This document shows, one piece after another, positions 15,742 through 23,603 of a DNA stretch of 55,043 nt. Within the stretch, counting starts at the first letter, position 1; every line of letters starts with the position of its first letter. A model generated the notes under the pieces. That model did not search any database. It saw only the letters and a list, made by a program, of their open reading frames with translations, and had not been told where the DNA came from. The stretch spans positions 1 through 55,043 of the forward strand of contig CAZQAE010000034.1 in NCBI GenBank assembly GCA_964591275.1, in the 5' to 3' direction. The stretch comes from G963674685 sp964591275. GTDB taxonomy: Bacteria; Lernaellota; Lernaellaia; JACKCT01. A program made the position numbers and the translations under genes.

Positions 15742-16605
15742 GTGAAGAGACTGTCTTTCATTATCCTTGCATCGTTGTTGTGTCTGTTGTTTGCCCCTCA
15801 AACAACAAACGCAAGAAGTTGTGCGATGCTCAGCGTCACGAACTGGGACGACAATTGCAATACGACTTTAGAAAACCTCCCGGAGTGGAACAACATGATT
15901 ACCCGGTGGTCTTTAGAGATACAGCATAGTTCCCATGGCAGTCGTGCATTCGATGACGAGTACATCTGGCAGGTCGATGGCAACCTTTCGCAGAATCACC
16001 TAACTGACATCAGCGTTGAAGCCTTCGGAAAGGACCATTACTACATTGATCATGTGGATGCCGCCATCGTCGGAATGCACGGTAGCAATTTGCATTGGAA
16101 CTCTAATTGGGGTGGTTATCCGCGGCATCGTGGCAACAACGAGTGTGACATCGATCCATCTGATAACGAAATGGAAGTCGGCGATGGGCAAAATGAGAAC
16201 CTCATTTTATCTTCATGCCATTCGTTGAATCGCAATTATTGCGAAAACGGCAATTGGTCCGAATGGAATCAAATGTTTGACGGCATGCAAGCGTTAAACG
16301 GCTACCACGGAACCATGTGGATTGCCAGTCATTTGCGGGGTGAACACACTGCTTTTGCGGACGACGGGTTCGACATTCCAGTAAGTACTGCCTTCGTGGA
16401 AAACCTTTATGTAGTTTTTTACCATGACGGGGGTTATGTTTACCAATGCCCTGTACACGTTTCAGCCGGTGCGACAACATCGCAGGCGATATCTTTGCGC
16501 GACAACTACGACTATTATTCATGGGGCAGCGATCCCACTGGAAATGGACACTGGGCGAGGTTGGGCGTTTCCGGGTGCAATCCCGAAGGACAAGGGGCAT
16601 ATTGA
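15742..16605 (+). CDS. Secreted caspase-like (clan CD motif) protein, DUF6345-type
   Basis: This 287-residue exported protein starts at a GTG seven bases after GGGAGG. A signal peptide (VKRLSFIILASLLCLLFAPQ) is followed by a mature domain rich in Asp, Asn, His and Trp. Two motifs stand out: AAIVGMHGSN near residue 113 and ENLILSSCHSLN near 159. A hydrophobic strand before His-Gly and another before Ser-Cys is the layout of clan CD cysteine peptidases (caspases, gingipains, CHAT). Overall it matches my memory of DUF6345 proteins of deltaproteobacteria. Three downstream genes follow at 31, overlapping and 33 bp. Peptidase activity is inference; the dyad residues would be His113 and Cys159. Confidence 0.7.
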   Translation: MKRLSFIILASLLCLLFAPQTTNARSCAMLSVTNWDDNCNTTLENLPEWNNMITRWSLEIQHSSHGSRAFDDEYIWQVDGNLSQNHLTDISVEAFGKDHYYIDHVDAAIVGMHGSNLHWNSNWGGYPRHRGNNECDIDPSDNEMEVGDGQNENLILSSCHSLNRNYCENGNWSEWNQMFDGMQALNGYHGTMWIASHLRGEHTAFADDGFDIPVSTAFVENLYVVFYHDGGYVYQCPVHVSAGATTSQAISLRDNYDYYSWGSDPTGNGHWARLGVSGCNPEGQGAY

Positions 16606-16636
16606 AAAGAATGGATAACCTAATAAGGAGGTCATC

Positions 16637-17197
16637 GTGATAAAAAGACAATATTGGAGAGCATCTTTCGTCGTTTCTCTTTGCTTGATACTTTGTGGAA
16701 GTGTTTTTGCTGTTGCATCGCCCTTTGGAGAGGTTGTTGTATTGGATTACAACGGTGTCTTTGAAAAAGTTATGATAATGCAGGAACAAATGGATGAAGT
16801 CATCATCGCATCCTCCAATATAGGGTTGTCAGCCGTTCCCTACACAGCCAACAACTCTATCGCCGAGCAGTTCAACGCCTCGCCAATATTTTCATCTAAA
16901 TCGTTCGATGGCGGCAAGCGGCTTCGTAACGAAAATGAAACCCTTCTGATAAAAAGACGCCTTGGTTACCTTCGGATAATAGATAAAATCGCCATCAAGC
17001 GGTCCCGTGTTTTATCCACGGAGAGATATAAGGTCCTCACTCTTTCAGAAAAGCAAGCCTTGGAGAAAGCCTTTGAATTTGTTGACTTCCTTAAAATCGA
17101 TCGTGAGACGGTCTCCAATGTGGATATTAAAAAAATTGTGAGCGATGCGGGCAATAATGAAGAAATCACCCACTACGCTGAAAGAGAATACTTGTGA
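16637..17197 (+). CDS. Secreted protein, N-terminal part of a likely split gene
   Basis: This 186-residue product has a signal peptide (ASFVVSLCLILCGSVFAVAS). The GTG start lies just after AAGGAGGT, a strong ribosome site. I recognise no catalytic motif. The body has charged helices (LIKRRLGYLRIIDKIAIKRS; LTLSEKQALEKAFEFVDFL). It ends HYAEREYL with a TGA that overlaps the next gene. Reading across the stop into the next frame gives EREYL-VTFFRSHRGIPVADS, which looks like one continuous PepSY/YcdB-like domain. So this is either one gene with a 1-nt frameshift at about 17193-17205 or two coupled genes. GC content is lower than in the flanking genes. Confidence 0.6.
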   Translation: MIKRQYWRASFVVSLCLILCGSVFAVASPFGEVVVLDYNGVFEKVMIMQEQMDEVIIASSNIGLSAVPYTANNSIAEQFNASPIFSSKSFDGGKRLRNENETLLIKRRLGYLRIIDKIAIKRSRVLSTERYKVLTLSEKQALEKAFEFVDFLKIDRETVSNVDIKKIVSDAGNNEEITHYAEREYL

Positions 17198-17538
17198 CTT
17201 TTTTCCGTTCCCACCGGGGGATTCCCGTTGCTGACAGCCGTTTGCGTTTGGCAATCGAGAATGATGGAAAAGTTACTCGTGTTCTGGCCAAGTGGCCGGA
17301 GCTTGAACCCCTGCCAATGGGAAAAAGAGCAAAAAGCCGGAGCGTTGTCGTTCAAGAAACCTATGACCTTCTTCAAATGACATATCACAAAGATCCTCGC
17401 ATCAGCTATAGTATTAATCCTATGATTGCACATCGCGATGAAGGCGACCGCGTTTTTGCCCAACCCGTTCTTCGTATCATGGCGCAAAGCGCATCCGGAG
17501 GACCACTTGTGGGCTTTGATGTGCCGATCACGGATTGA
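17194..17538 (+). CDS. PepSY-like C-terminal part of a likely split gene
   Basis: This 114-residue product begins at a GTG inside the end of the previous gene, without its own good ribosome site. It opens TFFRSHRGIPVADSRLRLAI and NDGKVTRVLAKWPELEPL, a typical PepSY-type beta-sheet pattern. Such domains often sit in inhibitory propeptides of secreted peptidases, which fits the clan CD-like protein upstream. No signal peptide is present, so it would be exported only if fused to the upstream product. A T6 run at 17200-17205 and the overlap TTGTGA mark the frame change. It could be a sequencing error, a mutation or programmed frameshifting. Confidence 0.55.
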   Translation: MTFFRSHRGIPVADSRLRLAIENDGKVTRVLAKWPELEPLPMGKRAKSRSVVVQETYDLLQMTYHKDPRISYSINPMIAHRDEGDRVFAQPVLRIMAQSASGGPLVGFDVPITD

Positions 17539-17571
17539 GTAATAACCTTCAATCTAAAAAGGGAAAGCAAA

Positions 17572-18021
17572 ATGAATGAACTGACGAATAAAGGGAAGAA
17601 GATATTATTTGTCTTGTTAATAGTCGTTGTCTGCGTTTTCGTATTCTCTTGCAATGATAATGACGATAGCGACGGAAATGACGCCCAGATGAGTTGTACT
17701 GCGACTCCCGATGAGTCTGACGCTTGTGAAGGTGAGTTGGAAAATATTTGCGAAGGAACGGCGCTGGCAGATGACTTCCCCTTTTCGACAAACGAGGAAT
17801 GCAAGGATCTCATTCAGACATGGCTGGAGTCGGATAATCCCTGTGAGCGAGCCGCCGGTGAACGCATGAATACCACTGCCAAAATTGATGAAACCTGTCA
17901 CACGGCTTATCCTTGGTGGGACAATTGCGGCGGTTCAGAGGATGATTATAAATGCGGTTGTGAAGGCGCCTGGCAGTATATGCAAGAGATTTTGGCTTTG
18001 GCAAATCAAGAAGATTGCTAA
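17572..18021 (+). CDS. Cys-rich lipoprotein
   Basis: This 149-residue protein has a signal ILFVLLIVVVCVFVFSC with a lipobox Cys, then an Asp/Asn-rich linker (NDNDDSDGND) and a domain with about ten further cysteines in pairs (ATPDESDACEG, ENICEGTAL, KCGCEGAWQ). It probably forms a disulfide-stabilised outer-membrane domain. GGGAAAG precedes the ATG by about six bases. It is the last gene of the AT-richer operon that starts at 15742. The family is unknown. Confidence 0.68.
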   Translation: MNELTNKGKKILFVLLIVVVCVFVFSCNDNDDSDGNDAQMSCTATPDESDACEGELENICEGTALADDFPFSTNEECKDLIQTWLESDNPCERAAGERMNTTAKIDETCHTAYPWWDNCGGSEDDYKCGCEGAWQYMQEILALANQEDC

Positions 18022-18296
18022 GCCTCCTTTCCACACCTGGCCGCTTCCATGACAGCTTGCATCGCTGTATTAATTGCTAAAGAAAAGCCTATCGGGAATA
18101 TGTGAACGATGAAAGCGCCACCAACCGGATTGAATCATCGACCGGATTCAATATTTGACGCATGGCATGACGCTAAGGCGTTTTGTCGCCGAAACTAAAC
18201 AAGCCAAGCGGCAGGGGTTCGACCTGGACGCCGTTGATTTTTCCATTTAGTCAATGCCCATTGCCTAAATTTAGGCAATGGCAAATGCTCCGATTT
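18022..18296. other. Intergenic region with perfect 24-bp palindrome
   Basis: CCATTGCCTAAATTTAGGCAATGG at 18258-18281 can form a hairpin on either strand. It lies between two convergent genes, so it may be a shared terminator, though a U-tract is not obvious. Earlier, a direct repeat CCGGATTSAAT occurs twice around 18126-18153. Nothing else is recognisable. Confidence 0.5.
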
Positions 18297-19853
18297 TTAA
18301 CCGCAGCAGGAGCCGCCGTCATCATCATCGTCGTCGGCCTGGTCTGAGTCTGCTGAAGGATCCCCAATCGAATCATCATCCGCATCGTCATGGGCATCGT
18401 CGTCAACATCATCATCCGCGTCATCGCTATCGTCATCGTCTGAATCATCATCGGCATCATCATCAACGTCGTCGTTGACATCATCGTCCACATCGTCATC
18501 AACATCATCGTCGCCGGGAATGGGCCAGGTATAGGCGTCCGCGTTGACTTCCGTCATGCGCGTCACGAGGGTTGTCCAGGGCGTGTCCCAGTTGTCCACC
18601 AGACCGAAGTTGGAATCCTCGCCATCGAAGCGGCCTTCCGGCGGTTCATCCATGTAGGCAAACCAGTGATACCCTACGACATGTCCGCCCGCAAAAGTCG
18701 CACGGGCGTACTCCTCAAACCAGTCGGCGCGATCTTCCTGCGTTTGCAGGGTCTCGAAAAAATATGGCGGCGGCCATGAATTGGGCAAGCCGGAATCCAT
18801 AGCCCGAACGCTGAATTCGGAAATGAGCAGCGGCTTTTGCGTAAGCTCGTAATACTGCGCGAGCATATCCGTGGGGTTCATGATGGAAACGAGACCGCCC
18901 AGCCAGACAATGGCGTCCTGGAAGATCGGCCACGGGATGTAGTGATTGATGCTGACCACGTCGCTGTGCCGACCGGCGGCTTCGGCCACAGCGATGGGAG
19001 TCGTCCAACTCACCAGGCGGCAGCCCATGATGAGATGGTTGGGATCCGCGGCGCGGATGGCGTCGTAAGAATAAGAAAAATAATGCTCCGCCACGAATCC
19101 CGCAAAGGCCTCACGGTCGGCGCTCATAACCGGATCGAATGTGAAGGGATCAATGAGCGTCATGGGCAAAAGTTCATCGAAATCGACGAGGGACATGCCC
19201 CAGGCGGCGTTGAATGCGGCCACATCGTCATCGTAGCGGTCACGCAGAAATTGCGCCAGCGCGGCCTTGCCGGGCATGTCGGCGTCAAAGGCGAAATACT
19301 CGGCAAACAGGTCCGTGATGCCCCGCCAGTCGATTCCCCATCGAAGCTCGTTATCCAAAAACCACCCGATGAGATTCGCATCTTCCACGCGCGGCGTCAC
19401 GCTCGAAGCGATTTTTTCGGCGACCTGGTCGTAAAAATCATCGGAAAAATAATCAGCGACTGTGCCGCTTTGCCAATTGGCCGGGGACAGGTACAAGACC
19501 AGCGTATAGGGCATGCGGTCCGCCAGTAATCCGTAATCGCTCCAGCCGCCCAGCGTGTTAAAGTTCCATTGAGAAAGGCGGTTGAACGTTTCATCGGCCC
19601 AGGCCTCTTCGGTGCCGTAGAGTTCGATGATATTCTCATAATAGGGAGCGTATCCCAGATCCGGCGCGTAGTAGCCGCCGGGATTGACGAGGTTCACGCC
19701 GGTGGAGAAAAAACGCTCACCGTCCGGGTCAATCAGCCACCACCGCCCCTCCTGCTCCTCAACTTCAAAGTATCCATCGGCGGCAAAAACGCCTGGCGCG
19801 AAAACGGTTGCAAACAAAAACAGCGCGCACAAGACATGAATCGTTGTTTTCAT
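18297..19853 (-). CDS. Secreted clan GH-A glycosidase with Asp-rich tail and GGSCCG end
   Basis: This 518-residue protein starts with a signal peptide (TIHVLCALFLFATVFAPGVF, then AADG). A TIM-barrel glycoside hydrolase domain occupies about residues 27-445. The acid/base Glu is probably in GWFLDNELRW (Asn168-Glu169) and the nucleophile in KPLLISEFSVR (Glu346), the Asn-Glu and Glu pattern of clan GH-A. It is closest in feel to the agarase/GH42/GH50 groups; the substrate is unknown. Residues 448-512 are almost all Asp (DDDVDDDVNDD...), and the protein ends DDGGSCCG with no hydrophobic anchor. GGGAG lies seven bases before the ATG. The same kind of ending occurs in the protein at 24480-25094. 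Confidence 0.82.
   Translation of the reverse strand: MKTTIHVLCALFLFATVFAPGVFAADGYFEVEEQEGRWWLIDPDGERFFSTGVNLVNPGGYYAPDLGYAPYYENIIELYGTEEAWADETFNRLSQWNFNTLGGWSDYGLLADRMPYTLVLYLSPANWQSGTVADYFSDDFYDQVAEKIASSVTPRVEDANLIGWFLDNELRWGIDWRGITDLFAEYFAFDADMPGKAALAQFLRDRYDDDVAAFNAAWGMSLVDFDELLPMTLIDPFTFDPVMSADREAFAGFVAEHYFSYSYDAIRAADPNHLIMGCRLVSWTTPIAVAEAAGRHSDVVSINHYIPWPIFQDAIVWLGGLVSIMNPTDMLAQYYELTQKPLLISEFSVRAMDSGLPNSWPPPYFFETLQTQEDRADWFEEYARATFAGGHVVGYHWFAYMDEPPEGRFDGEDSNFGLVDNWDTPWTTLVTRMTEVNADAYTWPIPGDDDVDDDVDDDVNDDVDDDADDDSDDDDSDDADDDVDDDAHDDADDDSIGDPSADSDQADDDDDDGGSCCG
18315..18511. repeat. GC-poor triplet-like repeat (ATC/GTC runs) encoding poly-Asp
   Basis: Runs of ATCATC/GTCGTC/CATCATCG code for the Asp-rich tail on the minus strand. 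The order of DDDV, DDDA and DDDS units is irregular, as expected from slippage and drift. Confidence 0.7.
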
Positions 19854-19949
19854 GAAAAACTCCCGTAAAAGTCATTCCAACGGCGTATTGTGAAGGATTT
19901 TAAGCTGAATTTCTAGCCTGAATGCGTAGCAAATTGATTCAGACCGGCC

Positions 19950-20429
19950 TTAGCTCTTCTTTTTTGCCCGCACCCGTTTTTTGGCGGGTTTTTGCGTGAT
20001 ATCCACAAAGGGGTTTTCAATTTGCAGGCCGCGAATTTTCATGCCGTGCTGCATGTCCTCGCTCAGCAATTTTTTGCACCCGCTCCTGGCGGCGGCTTCA
20101 ACGATCAGCGCATCCCAAAAAGAAAATGAGTGTGTTCGTGATAGTGAAATGGCGGAGTGAATCATCGGAACATCAATGTTTATCGTTGGAAAAGCAGAAA
20201 ATTCCTTAACAACCATTTCCGCCACTTGCTCACTCAGTGGTTCTTTAAGTTTCCGACAGGCAACAACATAAAACTCTTGAAGGACCTGCGTGCTCAAAAC
20301 AAGAATTTTATCGCTACCCTGTTCGGCCAGAATTTGCCTCGCCTTCACTTGCTTTTCGCCGCTGCTATTGTCGAAGCTGTAAATGAGGACATTGGTGTCA
20401 AGAAATTCCCTATCTTTCATAGAGTTCAT
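19950..20429 (-). CDS. PIN-domain toxin (VapC-like)
   Basis: This 159-residue PIN nuclease carries the usual acidic residues: LDTNVLIYSFD near the start, a Glu in TQVLQEFYVV, Asp in SFWDALIVEAA, and SEDMQHG near the end. VapC toxins cut tRNA or rRNA when released from their antitoxin. The start (20429, or 20420 three codons on) lies inside the end of the antitoxin gene, so translation is coupled. The C-terminal tail KKRVRAKKKS is unusually basic and may help RNA binding. Confidence 0.87.
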   Translation of the reverse strand: MNSMKDREFLDTNVLIYSFDNSSGEKQVKARQILAEQGSDKILVLSTQVLQEFYVVACRKLKEPLSEQVAEMVVKEFSAFPTINIDVPMIHSAISLSRTHSFSFWDALIVEAAARSGCKKLLSEDMQHGMKIRGLQIENPFVDITQKPAKKRVRAKKKS

Positions 20430-20643
20430 CTCTTGTCCAGGTTCTGCCTTCGGGACCGCTTCCGCTTTTTACTCGGCGTGAGATATCAATAATTGATTCA
20501 GCGGCTTTTTTCATTTCCTCGTCACTGACATAGGCTTCCACGTACTCCCGCAGAAGAGCGTTGACGGATGTGCCCTGCTGAAGTGCGCGAATTCTCGCCT
20601 GCTTCAAAAGGTCCGCGTCGATGGATATTGTCAGGTTGGCCAT
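20410..20643 (-). CDS. Ribbon-helix-helix antitoxin of the PIN toxin
   Basis: This 77-residue protein has an N-terminal ribbon-helix-helix: MANLTISIDADLLKQARIRA, then GTSVNALLREYVEAY. A C-terminal arm (EGRTWTRDELYER) follows that would wrap the toxin. The ATG at 20643 is preceded by GGAGAG; longer upstream readings in this frame have no ribosome site and are discarded. It overlaps the toxin start by 11-20 bp. The inverted repeat just upstream (20654-20690) is a likely autoregulation site. Confidence 0.85.
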   Translation of the reverse strand: MANLTISIDADLLKQARIRALQQGTSVNALLREYVEAYVSDEEMKKAAESIIDISRRVKSGSGPEGRTWTRDELYER

Positions 20644-20653
20644 GATGCTCTCC

Positions 20654-20690
20654 AAACCCGTGTTACACGAGGTCAGTGTAGCACGGGTTT
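20654..20690 (-). promoter_or_regulatory. Inverted repeat upstream of antitoxin: probable operator or leader hairpin
   Basis: AAACCCGTGTTACAC (20654-20668) and GTGTAGCACGGGTTT (20676-20690) are inverted repeats with one mismatch around a 7-base spacer. They sit 10 bp upstream of the antitoxin ATG, right beside its ribosome site. RHH antitoxins commonly bind such palindromes to repress their own operon; a hairpin in the leader RNA is the alternative. Confidence 0.6.
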
Positions 20691-20892
20691 TTGGCGCGTT
20701 CAATAAAATTTTCATATATTTTAACCTCAGACAACTCACAACCTTTGCTATTCCGGCGAAGCAAAGTGGCGAGGCAGGCATTTTTCGCCGCCCATCGCCG
20801 CCCCCCTTGCTGCGCATTGTTTGATAAGATTATACTTCTCGTGGTTTTTGTTGTAATAAATTTGTCAAGCCGTTGACCCGACTGGAGACCCT

Positions 20893-22011
20893 TTGTCCTG
20901 GCGCACGCAAATACTTAAGACCGCTGACCGCCTGGGCGGAGGAATCGTCGCCCGCTTCCTGGGGTGGCGGCACTACCGCAAGACCGTTGGGCCTCCCTTC
21001 GTGGAGGTGGCGCCAAAGGACATCCGCCGCATAGTGTTCATCCGTCCGGGCGGCATGGGAGATTTGCTTTTGCTTTTGCCCGCGGCGTTGCGCGTCAAGC
21101 GCTCGCTACCCGACGCGAAACTCACGCTCGTTGGCGAAAAGCGCAATCTGGCCGTCGCCGCCATGACGGATGTTTTTGACGAAGTCATGTGCTTCGACCA
21201 AAAACCTTTCACATTCCTTCGCAGGCTTCGTGAACGCCGATTCGACGTAGTGGTGGATTCGGAGCAGTTTCACTATTCCTCGGCAGTCTTCGGGATTCTG
21301 TCCGGCGCGCCCGTACGCATCGGCTTTAAAATCAGCCCGGTGCGAAATGAACTCTACACGCACCTCATCGACTATCCCATGGACCGCTACGAAGCCGAAG
21401 CCTTCGACAAGCTCGTCGAGCCTCTGTGCGGGCCTTGCGGCGAATCCGTCGAAACGGACAACCTGCTCGATACCTCCCGCCTGCCTGAGAATATCCCCGG
21501 CCTGCCCACGGACGCGAAGGACCTGTTGACGGTATTCCCCTACGGGGGCACACGGGAAAAAGCCTGGCCCACGGGCCGATGGGCGGAAATTGTCCGGCGG
21601 CTTTTGGACAAAAACGCCGGTCCTGTCGTGCTTTTGGGCGGCAAAGATTCCATGCGGCTGGCCAAAGACGTGTTACACGCAGTCAATGACTCCGGCGTGA
21701 TCTCACTGGTCGGCAAGCTCTCATTGCCGCAAAGCGTCGCCGTGCTGGCCCGCTCGCGGATCTACGTCGGCTGCGACACAGGCGTCACGCACATGGCCGT
21801 GGCCCTGGGCGTAAAGTCAGTGGTTATGTTCGGCCCCAGCGATGAGCGAAAATGGGGACCGCCGCCGGGCAAAGGTTCCGCGGTCTACACGCGCGTGCCC
21901 TGCCGCCCCTGCTCCATCTTCGGATACATAAAGCGCTGCCGCACCATCGATTGCATGGACCGGATCAATCAGGACCAAGTGTGGCAAGCCATTGAGAAGG
22001 AATTGGGATAG
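20893..22011 (+). CDS. Glycosyltransferase family 9 (heptosyltransferase-like)
   Basis: This 372-residue GT-B enzyme of the LPS heptosyltransferase family likely adds a sugar to the core of a lipopolysaccharide or similar glycolipid at the inner membrane. The N-terminal domain has IVFIRPGGMGDLLLLLPA and later DVVVDSEQFHYSS. The C-terminal domain has VFPYGGTREKAWPTGRWAE and GCDTGVTHMAVALG, the GT9 signature, then MFGPSD. The start appears to be TTG at 20893, seven bases after GGAG. Four cysteines near the end (CRPC...CRTIDC) are typical of GT9. No other LPS gene is adjacent. Confidence 0.9.
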   Translation: MSWRTQILKTADRLGGGIVARFLGWRHYRKTVGPPFVEVAPKDIRRIVFIRPGGMGDLLLLLPAALRVKRSLPDAKLTLVGEKRNLAVAAMTDVFDEVMCFDQKPFTFLRRLRERRFDVVVDSEQFHYSSAVFGILSGAPVRIGFKISPVRNELYTHLIDYPMDRYEAEAFDKLVEPLCGPCGESVETDNLLDTSRLPENIPGLPTDAKDLLTVFPYGGTREKAWPTGRWAEIVRRLLDKNAGPVVLLGGKDSMRLAKDVLHAVNDSGVISLVGKLSLPQSVAVLARSRIYVGCDTGVTHMAVALGVKSVVMFGPSDERKWGPPPGKGSAVYTRVPCRPCSIFGYIKRCRTIDCMDRINQDQVWQAIEKELG

Positions 22012-22228
22012 GCTGTCGGCTCGTCACACTCGACACCGTTTCACACTCAAGCGAGAGTCCACAAGCTCACAATCGCAACCTAAAACGCCGCCTCTACCAA
22101 AGGTCGCATTTTCCCCTCAATAAATGACACGTTTCCGCCGATAGTGTATGTGGGGACTTCATGGATATGCGCGGCGATCCGCGCTTGAATTTCCGCCGGC
22201 TCAAGCAAAGCAAAAATAAGGCAACGAT

Positions 22229-22837
22229 ATGGCATTTACCTTTTTTTTCAGAGACCTGCAGACCCTGCAATACGTTACGGAACACGTCATCCCCAAGCTT
22301 AAGGGGCGAAGCTATATCAATATCTGGGACGCAGGCTGCGCGATGGGCCCGGAGCCCTATACCCTGGCCATCATTCTGCGCGAAAATATGGGCCATTTCA
22401 TGTACCGCAACGTGCGCATTTACGCCACGGACATCGACGAGCAGGACACCTTCGGACCGACAATCGTCAAAGGCGTTTATCCGTACGACATGCTCAAACG
22501 AATCCCGAAGAATTTCTTCGAGTCCTATTTCTCAAAAGCCGACGCCAACGGAGACTATGTGATTCGGGATGACATTCGGAAGGCCGTGGAATTTCAGAAA
22601 CACGACATTTTGTCCTTAAAACCCATTCGTGAAAACCTGGGCATGATCGTGTGCAAAAACGTCCTCCTCCATTTCAATTACGCCAAACGGGTGGAGGTTT
22701 ATAAAATGTACCACCAGGCCCTGTCCGACGACGGATACCTGGTCAACGAGCACACGCAAAAGCTGCCGAAAGAGGTTGGGCACATGTTTGAGCAGATTCT
22801 TCCCAACGCGCAAATATTTAAAAAAATTCCATCCTGA
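22229..22837 (+). CDS. Stand-alone CheR-like methyltransferase domain
   Basis: This 202-residue protein begins MAFTFFFRDLQTLQYV, matching the point where the catalytic domain of CheR starts (FFRD). It carries the SAM-binding loop DAGCAMGPEPYTLAI and the later ATDID and VCKNVLLHFN motifs. CheR methylates glutamates of chemoreceptors, but this protein lacks the N-terminal helical domain, and a stop codon lies in frame just upstream. It therefore represents a small CheR-like family of unknown target rather than a broken gene. The MBL gene follows after 12 bp. Confidence 0.85.
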   Translation: MAFTFFFRDLQTLQYVTEHVIPKLKGRSYINIWDAGCAMGPEPYTLAIILRENMGHFMYRNVRIYATDIDEQDTFGPTIVKGVYPYDMLKRIPKNFFESYFSKADANGDYVIRDDIRKAVEFQKHDILSLKPIRENLGMIVCKNVLLHFNYAKRVEVYKMYHQALSDDGYLVNEHTQKLPKEVGHMFEQILPNAQIFKKIPS

Positions 22838-22849
22838 TGTGACGTAAAA

Positions 22850-23452
22850 ATGAAAATCCTCAATCTGGCCGAAGGGGCTAAAACCTACACTTCCAACGCT
22901 TGGTTCCTGGTCGGCTCCTGGAAGGCAATCGGAGACCTCAGCACGCTCGTGGATACGGGCAGGGACCCGATTGTTCTTAAAAAACTGGAAACCGCGCCCA
23001 AGGGGGTGGGGCAACCGCAGATTCAGCAGGTTGTCCTGACGCATTGCCACTACGACCACATCGAATTGCTACCCCAAATCAGGACGTTGTATAAGCCAAA
23101 AGTCTACGGCTTTTCAAAAAACTGCAATGCCGATGTCCAACTAAAAAATGGCGACCTCCTCCACTTGGCCGACAGAGAATTTGAGGTCATACACATCCCC
23201 GGCCACTCGCAAGACTCAATCTGCCTGTATTGCGAGCAGGATCGCGTGATTTTTTCCGGCGACACGCCCATCATCATCAACTCAGACGACAGCATGTATG
23301 ACGACAAATTCATGCACGCTTTCGCCAACATCGCCAGCCGCCCGATCAAGCTCATCTACCCCGGCCACGGCCCTCCCCTCGTCAACACAAACGGTCGCGT
23401 CATTCGCGATTCCCTGACGAAGCTCAGAGAAATCCGTCGGACAAAGGAATAG
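22850..23452 (+). CDS. Metallo-beta-lactamase-fold hydrolase
   Basis: This 200-residue MBL-fold protein has THCHYDH (metal ligands), the later His of IHIPGHSQDS, the Asp of FSGDTP, and GHGPP near the C-terminus. These are the residues for a dinuclear zinc or iron site. The length matches glyoxalase II-like hydrolases. It follows the CheR-like gene by 12 bp and is probably co-transcribed. The substrate is unknown. Confidence 0.85.
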   Translation: MKILNLAEGAKTYTSNAWFLVGSWKAIGDLSTLVDTGRDPIVLKKLETAPKGVGQPQIQQVVLTHCHYDHIELLPQIRTLYKPKVYGFSKNCNADVQLKNGDLLHLADREFEVIHIPGHSQDSICLYCEQDRVIFSGDTPIIINSDDSMYDDKFMHAFANIASRPIKLIYPGHGPPLVNTNGRVIRDSLTKLREIRRTKE

Positions 23453-23603
23453 GTCGGCCCTAAAAGCAGTCCCCTTCGATTGCATCGAATGCGCCTCCCG
23501 CCGCGACAGTCTATTCATCTACGCCTTACGTGGTTTTCGCATTGCCAAATTCGGCGTGATTGCTTAAAAAAGACTAGATGCAATTCATGCAAGGAGAGCT
23601 TTG

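Noticed and set aside
18651..18666. 16-bp match between the glycosidase gene and the YkgJ copy 2 junction (GGTTTGCCTACATGGA on the coding strand)
   Set aside because: A single 16-mer match in 55 kb is within chance, and the two contexts are unrelated.
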